A DNA stretch of 34,932 nucleotides from an uncultured Prevotella sp. Its GTDB lineage: Bacteria > Bacteroidota > Bacteroidia > Bacteroidales > Bacteroidaceae. How positions within the stretch are numbered: the first letter of the stretch is position 1; each line of letters opens with the position of its first letter. The translations under genes and the position numbers were made by a program. Shown here piece after piece: positions 15,715 to 22,625 of the stretch. The stretch spans positions 1 to 34,932 of the forward strand of contig CAAFFL010000087.1 of the NCBI GenBank assembly GCA_900762125.1, in the 5' to 3' direction. Under the pieces are notes generated by a model that was not told the DNA's origin, searched no databases, and saw nothing but the letters and a program-made list of their open reading frames with translations.

Positions 15715-16660
15715 AGAACCATTTCGTCTCTTTCCCTAGAATCTCTGAGAGCAAGAGATTTGTTAATCGACTGGTTCCCATGCGGTACCAATAGTCGGTG
15801 AGCCACTGCTTGCCGAGCGTCTCCTTGACGATGGTGTAGAGGACGACGGCGTCGTGGACGGTATTGATGCCGCCGGCAGGCTTCAGACCAATCTGGATGC
15901 CAGTCTTGTCATAGTACTCCTTGATGGCCTGGCACATCACATAGACGCCCTCTGGCGTAGCGCCAGCCTTCTCCTTGCCGGTTGATGTCTTGATGTAGTC
16001 AGCGCCCGCATACATCGATAAAATGGCAGCTTTTTTGACGTTGGCGAGGCTTCCGAGGTCGCACGTCTCGAGGATGATCTTCATCGGCACATTGCCGCAG
16101 GCCAACTTTAGTTCGTTGATGTCGTCAGCGACGCCCTCATAGTCCTCGCTGAGGAACTTGCCTACCGGCAGGACAATGTCCACATTCGTAGCGCCATCCT
16201 TCACGGCAAGCATCGTCTCGGCGACCTTCACCTCCATGCGGCTCTGCGACGAAGGGAAGTTGCCGCAGACATTGGTGATCTCCACGCCGTCGACCTCGAG
16301 GCTCTGGGCGATAAGCTCCGTGAAGACGGGGTAGGCGCAGACGGCGGCGACATGAGGTAGGTCGGGGTAGGTCTGTTCCATCTTATTCACCTTCTCCACC
16401 ATGGCGAGGATCGACTCCTCAGTGTCTGTGGTGTGTAGTGACGTAAGCTCGACGGTACTGAGGAGGAACTTCTTCACCTCGAGGTTATCATTCTCGGCGT
16501 AATGCTCGTCGAGGATCTTCTTCACCTGAGTCTTTACCTCGTCCTCATCGACGGCGAAATCGTACAATTTGAACGCTTGGTCAATCTTGCTCTCGTTGAC
16601 CGTCTTGGCCACCCTCTGGGTCTGTATGTCCTTGGACACGTTTTCTTTGATGATTCCCAT
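15713..16660 (-). CDS. deoC: deoxyribose-phosphate aldolase
   Basis: Class I aldolase that splits 2-deoxyribose 5-phosphate into glyceraldehyde 3-phosphate and acetaldehyde, completing deoxynucleoside breakdown. The 315-residue product is longer than the roughly 220-260 residues of many DeoC proteins because of an N-terminal helical extension of about 60 residues. The catalytic set is present: Schiff-base lysine in DYIKTSTGK (Lys224), the activating lysine in IGLKPAGGI (Lys260) and Asp161 in NVDIVLPVGKF. No Bacteroidetes promoter is clear in the 101 bases upstream, which hold mosaic repeats and an AAAGTTTAAAG motif. Read-through from the dtd and MazG-like genes is possible. Confidence 0.96.
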   Translation of the reverse strand: MGIIKENVSKDIQTQRVAKTVNESKIDQAFKLYDFAVDEDEVKTQVKKILDEHYAENDNLEVKKFLLSTVELTSLHTTDTEESILAMVEKVNKMEQTYPDLPHVAAVCAYPVFTELIAQSLEVDGVEITNVCGNFPSSQSRMEVKVAETMLAVKDGATNVDIVLPVGKFLSEDYEGVADDINELKLACGNVPMKIILETCDLGSLANVKKAAILSMYAGADYIKTSTGKEKAGATPEGVYVMCQAIKEYYDKTGIQIGLKPAGGINTVHDAVVLYTIVKETLGKQWLTDYWYRMGTSRLTNLLLSEILGKETKWF

Positions 16661-16680
16661 ATTTTAAAGTTTAAAGTCCT

Positions 16681-16799
16681 ATCCAAGCCTCCCCGGAGGG
16701 GGAGGATGTTTGTTGCATCATGCTTTACTTTATGCTATCCCTGAGGGATGCTGATATGTAATCAACATCCCTCCCTTTGGGAGGGCTTGGAAGGGATAG
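16681..16799. repeat. inverted pair of mosaic repeats between the MazG-like gene and deoC
   Basis: The left arm (16681-16720) reads ATCCAAGCCTCCCC, GGAGGGGGAGGATGTT. The right arm (16749-16799), on the opposite strand, reads CCTTCCAAGCCCTCCC, AAAGGGAGGGATGTTGAT. A short palindrome ATCCCTGAGGGAT lies between them at about 16737-16749. The right arm overlaps the last 13 codons of the MazG-like gene. Confidence 0.85.
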
Positions 16800-17127
16800 T
16801 TAGTTTTTGATTATTTCTATGGCGTTCTTTGTCGCGGGCTGTCTTCTTCTCTATCGAGAGGCGGAACTCCTTGGTGAGGTTCACACCCGTCTGGTTCGCG
16901 AGGCAGAGGAGCACCCAGAGGATGTCCGCCATCTCCTCGCCAAGGTTGTGGCTCTCACCGGCCTTGAAGCTCTGGTCGCCGTAGGTGCGTGCCATGACGC
17001 GGGCTAGCTCGCCAACCTCTTCCGTGAGGCATGCCATGTTCGTCAGCTCACTGAAGTAGCGCACGCCATACTGGTGGATCCAGTCGTCCACTATCTGCTG
17101 CGCTTCCTTGATGCTTATCTCGTTCAT
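16762..17127 (-). CDS. MazG-like nucleotide pyrophosphohydrolase
   Basis: All-alpha NTP pyrophosphatase-like protein of 121 residues, predicted to hydrolyse (d)NTPs to NMP and pyrophosphate and so remove abnormal nucleotides. Metal-binding signatures are EEVGELARVMAR (about residues 31-42) and EEMADILWVLLCLAN (about 64-78), the ExxE...ExxD layout of the fold. Its ATG directly abuts the dtd stop codon, so translation is probably coupled. The last residues (about LTIPSKPSQREGC) and the TGA stop are encoded by the neighbouring mosaic repeat. The natural C-terminus has therefore probably been replaced by repeat sequence. Confidence 0.88.
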   Translation of the reverse strand: MNEISIKEAQQIVDDWIHQYGVRYFSELTNMACLTEEVGELARVMARTYGDQSFKAGESHNLGEEMADILWVLLCLANQTGVNLTKEFRLSIEKKTARDKERHRNNQKLTIPSKPSQREGC

Positions 17128-17580
17128 TTATTCTTTATTATGAGTATCCATGCAGATCGTCACTGGTCCGTCATTGAGCAGTTCAACCTTCATGTCGGCT
17201 CCAAATTCGCCGGTTTCAACGGGTTTCCCCATAGCTTCGGATAGCGCCTCGCAGAAGCGGTTATACAACGGTATGGAGACCTCGTGACGCGCTGCACGTA
17301 GCCAGCTCGGGCGGTTACCTTTCTTATAGCTGGCCATTAGCGTGAACTGTGACACGACGAGGATGTCGCCGCCGACCTGCTGGATGTCGAGGTTCATCAC
17401 GCCTTGTGCGTCGTCGAAGACGCGGAGGCCAACAACCTTCTTCACTAGCCATTGCACGTCCTCCTCGCCGTCGCTCTCTTCGATGCCCAGGAGGATGAGG
17501 TATCCGCGGCCAATTTTTCCCTTGACCGTGCTGTTGATGGTGACTGAGGCGTGCGTGACACGCTGGATGACGATGCGCAT
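17128..17580 (-). CDS. dtd: D-aminoacyl-tRNA deacylase
   Basis: Removes D-amino acids (and glycine mischarged on tRNA-Ala) from tRNA. The 150-residue product from the ATG at 17580 starts MRIVIQRVTHASVTI, the canonical family start; the frame is open 22 codons further upstream but this would pass through the promoter. Active-site motifs are SQFTLMASYKKGNRPSW (about residues 78-94) and NDGPVTICMDT near the C-terminus. The second matches the usual GPVT with the substrate-gating proline of the cross-subunit site. The enzyme acts as a homodimer in the cytoplasm. It is the first gene of a minus-strand unit with the MazG-like gene, so both encode quality-control enzymes. Confidence 0.96.
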   Translation of the reverse strand: MRIVIQRVTHASVTINSTVKGKIGRGYLILLGIEESDGEEDVQWLVKKVVGLRVFDDAQGVMNLDIQQVGGDILVVSQFTLMASYKKGNRPSWLRAARHEVSIPLYNRFCEALSEAMGKPVETGEFGADMKVELLNDGPVTICMDTHNKE

Positions 17581-17601
17581 GACTTGTTTTGTTTTAACCT
17601 T

Positions 17602-17610
17602 ACAAAGATA
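17602..17610 (-). promoter_or_regulatory. -7 element of the dtd promoter
   Basis: On the minus strand the sequence is TATCTTTGT, an exact TAnnTTTGY match, 22 bases before the dtd ATG. It supports the 17580 start. Confidence 0.6.
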
Positions 17611-17687
17611 ATGATTTCTTTCCGATGCAGCAAACCTTTGCCTCATTTCTTTTATCTCCTCAGCCTCTGTTTGTTGTTCTTTGGCTT

Positions 17688-17696
17688 TAACTTTGC
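17688..17696 (+). promoter_or_regulatory. promoter-like motif facing the 22-bp repeat array
   Basis: TAACTTTGC matches the -7 consensus exactly and points into the array and, beyond it, antisense to the end of uvrC. A TTTGTTG at 17670-17676 lies upstream but about 14 bases away, closer than the usual -33 spacing. No convincing protein lies downstream on this strand. Confidence 0.35.
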
Positions 17697-17722
17697 TGCC
17701 TAAACGGTTGCTCAGTCATCCT

Positions 17723-17868
17723 TCGACGACCGTCGTGCAATTGTCGGACGGCCGTCGGGTAATTGTCGGACGGCCGTCGTGCAATTGTCGGACGGCCGTC
17801 GTGCAATCGTCGGACGGCCGTCGTGCAATCGTCGTACGGCCGTCGTGCAATCGTCGGACGGCCGTCGC
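17723..17868. repeat. 22-bp tandem repeat array, about 6.6 units
   Basis: Units begin at 17723, 17745, 17767, 17789, 17811, 17833 and 17855 (the last partial). Each consists of the core CGGACGGCCGTCG and a 9-base linker TGCAATYGT, with few changes. The core contains the perfect 10-bp palindrome GACGGCCGTC. The array fills the gap between the uvrC stop (17880) and the dtd promoter. Because 22 is not a multiple of three, a protein repeat here would cycle through all frames, and the reading frames crossing it look incidental. Confidence 0.95.
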
Positions 17869-17879
17869 TAGTTTATTAA

Positions 17880-19733
17880 TTAAGCGTTATCAGGTTTTTG
17901 GAAGTGATTATAGACAGCAGCACTCTTGCTTTGTCCGATGGCGGTGGCAAGCTCCTCGAGGGTTGCGCCTTTGATGCGCTTGACGCTCTTGAAGGCTTTC
18001 AGCAACGCGTCGCGCGTCTTTGGCCCGATGCCGGGGATGTCGTCGAGGGCAGAGTGGAGGGCATGCTTCGAGCGCTTGTCACGGTGGAAGGTGATGGCAA
18101 AGCGGTGCACCTCGTCCTGGATCTGCGTGAGAACATGGAATAGCTCGCTGTCCGTCTTCAGTCCGATGACCTTCGGCGGAAAGCCATAGAGGAGCTCGTT
18201 CGTGCGGTGACGGTTATCCTTGGCCAGTCCTGCGATAGGAATGTCGAGATGCAGCTCCCCTTCGACGACTTCTCTGACGACGTCCATCTGTCCTTGTCCG
18301 CCATCGGTGATGATGAGATCGGGTAGGGTAGCACCTTCCTCCAACATGCGACCATAACGCCTACGTACCACTTCCTGCATCGATGCGTAATCGTCAGGTC
18401 CTGAGACGGTTCTGATGTTGTACTTCCGATAGTCTTTCTTCGATGGCTTCATACCCTTGTAGACGATGCAGCCTGCCACGGCGTCCGTGCCGGAGATGTT
18501 GGAGTTGTCGAAGCATTCAATCTGATAGGGCAGCTTCGGCAGACCAAGTTTGTCCTGCAGCTCCTTCATCAGTCGGGTCTGCTTCTGCTCGGGATTGAGC
18601 TTTTCGGCCTGCTTCAGCCGGTCGAAACGATACTGCTTACCATTCATTTCCGACAGCTCCAGGAGGTGATGCTTGTCGCCCCGCTGTGGGATAAAGAACT
18701 CTGCATCAGGCAGTTTCCAGTCCATCTCGAAGGGTACGATGACTTCCTTCGCCGTTGAGCCAAAACGCTCGCGGATCTCAGGAATAGCCTGCAACAGGAG
18801 GTCTTGGTCGCTTTCGTCGAGCTTCCGCTTATATTCGTAGGTGAAACTTTGGTTGATGGTGCCGTTCTTGACGTGGATGTAGTTGATGAATGCGTTCTTA
18901 CGCTGGTCGTCATCCGTGATGGTGAAGACGTCGACATCGGTGATGGTGTGGCTCACCACCTCACTCTTTGAGATGAATTCCTGCAGGAGAAGGTACCGTT
19001 GTTTGAGGCTTTCGGCCTCCTCAAAACGCAGTTCTGAGGCCTTCTTCATCATCTCCGCATAGAGCCATTCCGACAGTTCGCGGGTGTTGCCCTTGAGGAC
19101 CTCCCGTGCCTGCCGGATGTTCTCCATATACTCCTCCCGCGTCTGCTTCCCCACGCAACAGCCATCACAGTTGTGGATGTGGTACTCCAGGCAAGGCTTG
19201 TACTTCCCGTGGTTGATGCCCTCCTGGAGGATGGGCTGTCGGCAGCGACGCGGCTTGAACACCTTGTTAATCAGTTCGAGCACGTTATACATCGCTGAGA
19301 TGTGTGGGAATGGACCGTAGTAGGTGCCCCATTTCTTGTTGATGTGGCGGGTCTTAAAGATGCGAGGGAAGGGCTCGTTGGTGACGAGGATCGAGGGATA
19401 CGTCTTGCCGTCCTTGAGAAGCACGTTGTAACGAGGGTTGTACTTCTTGATGAGGGCATTCTCCAGCAGCAGGGCATCCTCCTCCGTGTTCACCACGGAG
19501 TAGCTGATGTCCTGTATCTTGCTTACCAATACCTTAGTCTTGTAACGGTCTACTTCGCGGTGGAAGTAGCTCGATACGCGGCGCTTGAGGTTCTTCGCTT
19601 TGCCGACGTAGATGATGGTGCCGCCATCTTCGCGCCGCTTGTCATAGTACTGGTAACTCCCAGGCTTCTCCGGCATGTTCAGAACGATGTTCTTCAAGTA
19701 TGCCAGGCGGGCCTCGTTCTCTTCTCTCGTCAT
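17880..19733 (-). CDS. uvrC: UvrABC excinuclease subunit C
   Basis: Makes the 3' and 5' incisions on either side of bulky DNA damage during nucleotide excision repair. The 617-residue product contains an N-terminal GIY-YIG nuclease (PGSYQYYDKRREDGGTIIYVGKAKNLKRRVSSYF, residues of about 23-60), a Cys-rich segment (CLEYHIHNCDGCC), a UVR/UvrB-binding motif (LRFEEAESLKQRYLLLQEF), the UvrC RNase H-like endonuclease region (IECFDNSNISG, LPDLIITDGGQGQMD) and C-terminal helix-hairpin-helix motifs (LDDIPGIGPKTRDALLKAF). The stop lies 12 bases beyond the 22-bp repeat array. A parS-like site lies upstream, between this gene and apt. Confidence 0.98.
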   Translation of the reverse strand: MTREENEARLAYLKNIVLNMPEKPGSYQYYDKRREDGGTIIYVGKAKNLKRRVSSYFHREVDRYKTKVLVSKIQDISYSVVNTEEDALLLENALIKKYNPRYNVLLKDGKTYPSILVTNEPFPRIFKTRHINKKWGTYYGPFPHISAMYNVLELINKVFKPRRCRQPILQEGINHGKYKPCLEYHIHNCDGCCVGKQTREEYMENIRQAREVLKGNTRELSEWLYAEMMKKASELRFEEAESLKQRYLLLQEFISKSEVVSHTITDVDVFTITDDDQRKNAFINYIHVKNGTINQSFTYEYKRKLDESDQDLLLQAIPEIRERFGSTAKEVIVPFEMDWKLPDAEFFIPQRGDKHHLLELSEMNGKQYRFDRLKQAEKLNPEQKQTRLMKELQDKLGLPKLPYQIECFDNSNISGTDAVAGCIVYKGMKPSKKDYRKYNIRTVSGPDDYASMQEVVRRRYGRMLEEGATLPDLIITDGGQGQMDVVREVVEGELHLDIPIAGLAKDNRHRTNELLYGFPPKVIGLKTDSELFHVLTQIQDEVHRFAITFHRDKRSKHALHSALDDIPGIGPKTRDALLKAFKSVKRIKGATLEELATAIGQSKSAAVYNHFQKPDNA

Positions 19734-19751
19734 CTTTATCCTTTGTTTACA

Positions 19752-19764
19752 GGCGCTTCGCGCC
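19752..19764. repeat. short palindrome between apt and uvrC
   Basis: GGCGC-TTC-GCGCC forms a 5-bp perfect hairpin 4 bases from the adjacent parS-like site. No T tract follows, so it is not an obvious terminator. Confidence 0.45.
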
Positions 19765-19768
19765 AGTC

Positions 19769-19784
19769 TGTTTCACGTGAAACT
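19769..19784. promoter_or_regulatory. parS-like ParB-binding site 1
   Basis: The sequence TGTTTCACGTGAAACT differs by only one base from the widely conserved bacterial parS consensus TGTTTCACGTGAAACA. The core GTTTCACGTGAAAC (19770-19783) is a perfect 14-bp palindrome. The site lies in the short gap between the apt stop and the uvrC start, outside any gene. Confidence 0.82.
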
Positions 19785-19787
19785 TCA

Positions 19788-20318
19788 CTAGAACTGTAGC
19801 ATGCTCGTCACCTCCACATCCTTGTCGAAGATGTCGCGTGCATGAGGGAACTCGCTCTGCAGTTCGATGATGAAGTTGACGTAGATGCGCTTCGGATGGA
19901 ACTTCCTGACGAGGTCGCAGGCAGCCTTCATGGTGCCACCAGTGGCGAGAAGGTCGTCGTGGAGGAGGACGACGTCGTCGGGCGTGATGGAGTCCTTGTG
20001 GATCTCGATGGTGTCGATGCCGTACTCCTTGGCGTAGCTCTGCTGGATGGTCTCGCACGGCAGTTTTCCGGGCTTGCGACAGAGGACGATGCCGGCGCCC
20101 AGACGGATGGCAGCGGCGGAACTCATCACGAAGCCGCGGCTCTCGATGCCGACGATCTTCGTGATGCCCTTGTCCTTGTAACGGTCGTACATCTCATCAC
20201 TCATGATGCGTACACACTCGGCGCTCTTGAAGAGCGTGGTGACGTCGCGGAAATTGACGCCTTTGATCGGCCAATCCGGAATACAGCGCAGATTGTCCAG
20301 GAGGATTTGTTTGTTCAT
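19788..20318 (-). CDS. apt: adenine phosphoribosyltransferase
   Basis: Salvages adenine with PRPP to form AMP in one step. The 176-residue product is full length. It contains the type I phosphoribosyltransferase PRPP loop VVLLHDDLLATGGTM (116-130), the flexible-loop region RKPGKLPCET (81-90) and the N-terminal IPDWPIKGVNFRDVT that is typical of Apt. It is flanked on both sides by parS-like sites, with mnmG upstream and uvrC downstream on the same strand. No Bacteroidetes -7 box is visible in the 194 bases before it, so transcription may begin at or before mnmG. Confidence 0.97.
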   Translation of the reverse strand: MNKQILLDNLRCIPDWPIKGVNFRDVTTLFKSAECVRIMSDEMYDRYKDKGITKIVGIESRGFVMSSAAAIRLGAGIVLCRKPGKLPCETIQQSYAKEYGIDTIEIHKDSITPDDVVLLHDDLLATGGTMKAACDLVRKFHPKRIYVNFIIELQSEFPHARDIFDKDVEVTSMLQF

Positions 20319-20376
20319 GTTTAACGTTTTACTTTAACGGTTATTTCGTTCGTTTTCAATCGTTTGTGCGGCGTGC

Positions 20377-20392
20377 GGTTTCACGTGAAACA
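20377..20392. promoter_or_regulatory. parS-like ParB-binding site 2
   Basis: GGTTTCACGTGAAACA is again one base away from the parS consensus, with the same perfect 14-bp core at 20378-20391. It is 608 bases from site 1, in the non-coding gap between mnmG and apt. The changed base falls at the opposite edge from site 1. Confidence 0.82.
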
Positions 20393-20407
20393 TTGCGTAG
20401 AGGAGGG

Positions 20408-20426
20408 GCCGGCTTGGTAAGCCGGC
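20408..20426. repeat. dispersed palindrome, copy 2
   Basis: GCCGGCTT-GGT-AAGCCGGC is a perfect 8-bp inverted repeat, the same element as at 6917-6935. It lies 15 bases from parS-like site 2 and about 90 bases after mnmG. A further hairpin (GAGC/GCTC, about 20454-20475) and a G/C-rich stretch fill the rest of the gap. Confidence 0.75.
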
Positions 20427-20512
20427 TGGTCCAACGGTGAACCGCATAAGCAGCGAGCCGCTCGGTAGGGCTCTCGTCCTGTCCCTTGTGGGAGGGGAGG
20501 GCGGTGGGGCAC

Positions 20513-22393
20513 CTAACGTCCCAGGAGGATGAGGAGAACGTTGATGTCGCTCGGTGAGACGCCGGGGATGCGACTGGCCTGCGCCAGCGTGTCCGGGTCG
20601 ATGCGCTCGAGCTTCTGGCGGCCCTCCGTGGAGATTTCGTGAAGCTCGCTGTAGCGGAAGCGGCCTTTGATCTTGATGTCCTCCAAGCGGTGCATCTTCT
20701 CAGCCACCATTCGCTCTCGGGCGATATATCCTTTATATTTGATGCGGATCTCTGCTGCCTCGGCAATCTCTTCGCGGCGGTTCTTCGGCGCCATGAGGAC
20801 GTCCTTCATGCCCGGGATGAGCTCCGAGATGTTCGCCATCGTGAGCTGTGGGCGGCTGAGGAGGTCCGTGACCTTACAGCCCATGCGGAGTGGGGTAGTG
20901 CCCAGCGCCTCCAGTGCACCGTTGATTTCCTTCGCCTTCACCGCCGTTGTGTCGCAGAAATTGATGATCCGCTGGATCGCTTTCTTCTTCTCCAGCCACC
21001 AGTCGAGACGCTCGCGACTGGCAAGGCCCAGACTGTACGATTTCTCCGTCAGCCGTGCGTCGGCATCGTCTTGTCGGAGGAGGATGCGGTATTCCGCCCT
21101 CGAGGTGAACATCCGGTAGGGTTCATCGACGCCCTTCGTTGTGAGGTCGTCGATGAGAACGCCGATATAGCTCTCGTCGCGAGCCATGATGAATGGTTCG
21201 CCACCACTGCAGCGGATGGCTGCGTTGATGCCTGCCACGGTGCCCTGGCCGCCGGCCTCCTCATAGCCCGTGGTACCGTTTACCTGTCCTGCGAGGAACA
21301 GTCCGGTGATAATCTTCGACTCCAGGGAGTGCTTCAGCTGTGTCGGGTCGAAATAGTCATACTCGATGGCGTAGCCCGGCCTGTACACCTTCGCGTCCCG
21401 CAGTGCCGGAATCTGGTGGATGGCGCGGAGCTGTGTCTCCATCGGCATGGACGATGAGAAGCCGTTTAGGTACATCTCGTTTGTGTCCTCACCCTCCGGT
21501 TCGATGAAGAGCGGGTGCTGGTCCTTGTCAGGAAACGTCACGAGCTTCGTCTCGATGGACGGGCAGTAGCGTGGTCCCGTGCTTTGAATCTGTCCGTTGA
21601 AGAGTGGGGAGTTGTCCAGGTCTGCACGCAGAATGTCGTGTGCCGCCTTCGTGGTGTAGCACGTCCAGCATGGTAGCTGCTTCAGGGCATGCTGCGACCC
21701 CATGAAGGAGAACTTGTGGAAGTCCATTTCCCCAGGCTGTTCCTCCGTGTCCTCGAAGTGTATCGTGCGGCGGTCGAGGCGCACGGGCGTGCCCGTCTTC
21801 ATCCTTCCGCTGCGGACGCCGTGTCGTGTGATCGACTCGGTGAGGTGCAGGGAAGCAGGTTCGGCGCATCTGCCCCCTGGCACCTTGTGGCGTCCGATGT
21901 GCATCAGTCCGTTGAGGAAGGTGCCTGCAGTGATGATGACGCTTTTGGCCCTGATGTCGACGCCCCAGAGGGTTCGTACGCCGACAGCCTCGCCGTGCTC
22001 CACGATGAGCTCCGTGGCCTGGTCCTGCCAGATGTCGAGATTCGGTGTGCGATCGAGGACGGAGCGCCATTCCAAGATGAATTTCCCACGGTCGCACTGT
22101 GCCCTTGGCGACCACACCGCTGGGCCTTTGCCGCGGTTGAGCATCCGGAACTGGATGGCCGTCCGGTCTGTGACCAGTGCCATTTGTCCGCCGAGGGCAT
22201 CGACCTCGCGGACGATCTGTCCCTTGGCGATGCCTCCCACGGCTGGGTTGCAGCTCATCTGAGCAATCTTGTTCATGTCCATTGTCACCAGCAACGTATG
22301 GGCACCCATGTTGGCCGCCGCCGTGGCAGCCTCGCATCCGGCATGTCCCCCGCCGATGACGATAACGTCGTATCTAAAATTTGTTTCCATCAT
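20513..22393 (-). CDS. mnmG: tRNA uridine-5-carboxymethylaminomethyl modification enzyme MnmG (GidA)
   Basis: FAD-dependent enzyme that, with MnmE, installs the 5-carboxymethylaminomethyl group on wobble U34 of several tRNAs. From the ATG at 22393 the product has 626 residues, the normal length. An ATG four codons upstream (22405) and one directly after (22390) are alternatives. The dinucleotide-binding site is YDVIVIGGGHAGCEAA near the N-terminus. Family signatures follow at GGQMALVTDRTAIQFRMLNRGKGPAVWSPRAQ and LAGQVNGTTGYEEAGGQG, with a C-terminal helical domain that binds MnmE and tRNA. Family members often lie near the replication origin, which fits the parS-like sites next door. No clear promoter is seen. 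Confidence 0.97.
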   Translation of the reverse strand: MMETNFRYDVIVIGGGHAGCEAATAAANMGAHTLLVTMDMNKIAQMSCNPAVGGIAKGQIVREVDALGGQMALVTDRTAIQFRMLNRGKGPAVWSPRAQCDRGKFILEWRSVLDRTPNLDIWQDQATELIVEHGEAVGVRTLWGVDIRAKSVIITAGTFLNGLMHIGRHKVPGGRCAEPASLHLTESITRHGVRSGRMKTGTPVRLDRRTIHFEDTEEQPGEMDFHKFSFMGSQHALKQLPCWTCYTTKAAHDILRADLDNSPLFNGQIQSTGPRYCPSIETKLVTFPDKDQHPLFIEPEGEDTNEMYLNGFSSSMPMETQLRAIHQIPALRDAKVYRPGYAIEYDYFDPTQLKHSLESKIITGLFLAGQVNGTTGYEEAGGQGTVAGINAAIRCSGGEPFIMARDESYIGVLIDDLTTKGVDEPYRMFTSRAEYRILLRQDDADARLTEKSYSLGLASRERLDWWLEKKKAIQRIINFCDTTAVKAKEINGALEALGTTPLRMGCKVTDLLSRPQLTMANISELIPGMKDVLMAPKNRREEIAEAAEIRIKYKGYIARERMVAEKMHRLEDIKIKGRFRYSELHEISTEGRQKLERIDPDTLAQASRIPGVSPSDINVLLILLGR

Positions 22394-22442
22394 TCTTTTC
22401 TGCATAAGTAAGCATTTAAATCGAAATAATTTCCCGTTTTAC

Positions 22443-22474
22443 TTTGATTTATCACAAGAATATATTATTTTTGC
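22443..22474 (+). promoter_or_regulatory. strong promoter of the sdhCAB operon
   Basis: TTTG at 22443-22446, a spacer of exactly 19 bases, then TATTTTTGC at 22466-22474, a full match to the Bacteroidetes vegetative promoter. The predicted start near 22480 leaves a leader of about 145 bases before sdhC. Short inverted repeats (CCCTC/GAGGG at about 22513-22532; AGGC/GCCT at about 22558-22568) occur in the leader but no known riboswitch is recognisable. Confidence 0.78.
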
Positions 22475-22625
22475 ACCTGTAAAACGTTCGCGCTATACCT
22501 ATTATATGGTATCCCTCTCCTCAAAAATGAGGGTTGCCGTGTGCGTCTATTGCTACGAGGCTCTGCCTTGTCGATGCTATGATGATGAATATTCTAACAG
22601 TTAAATAATTAAAAATCAATCATTT

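Noticed and set aside
17723..17868. CRISPR array
   Set aside because: The 22-bp units follow each other directly with no variable spacers, and no cas genes are present.
17681..17974. 97-codon plus-strand frame running through the 22-bp repeat array
   Set aside because: It begins with TTG inside the promoter-like motif, its protein repeat is only a by-product of the DNA repeat read in shifting frames, and it overlaps the end of uvrC antisense.
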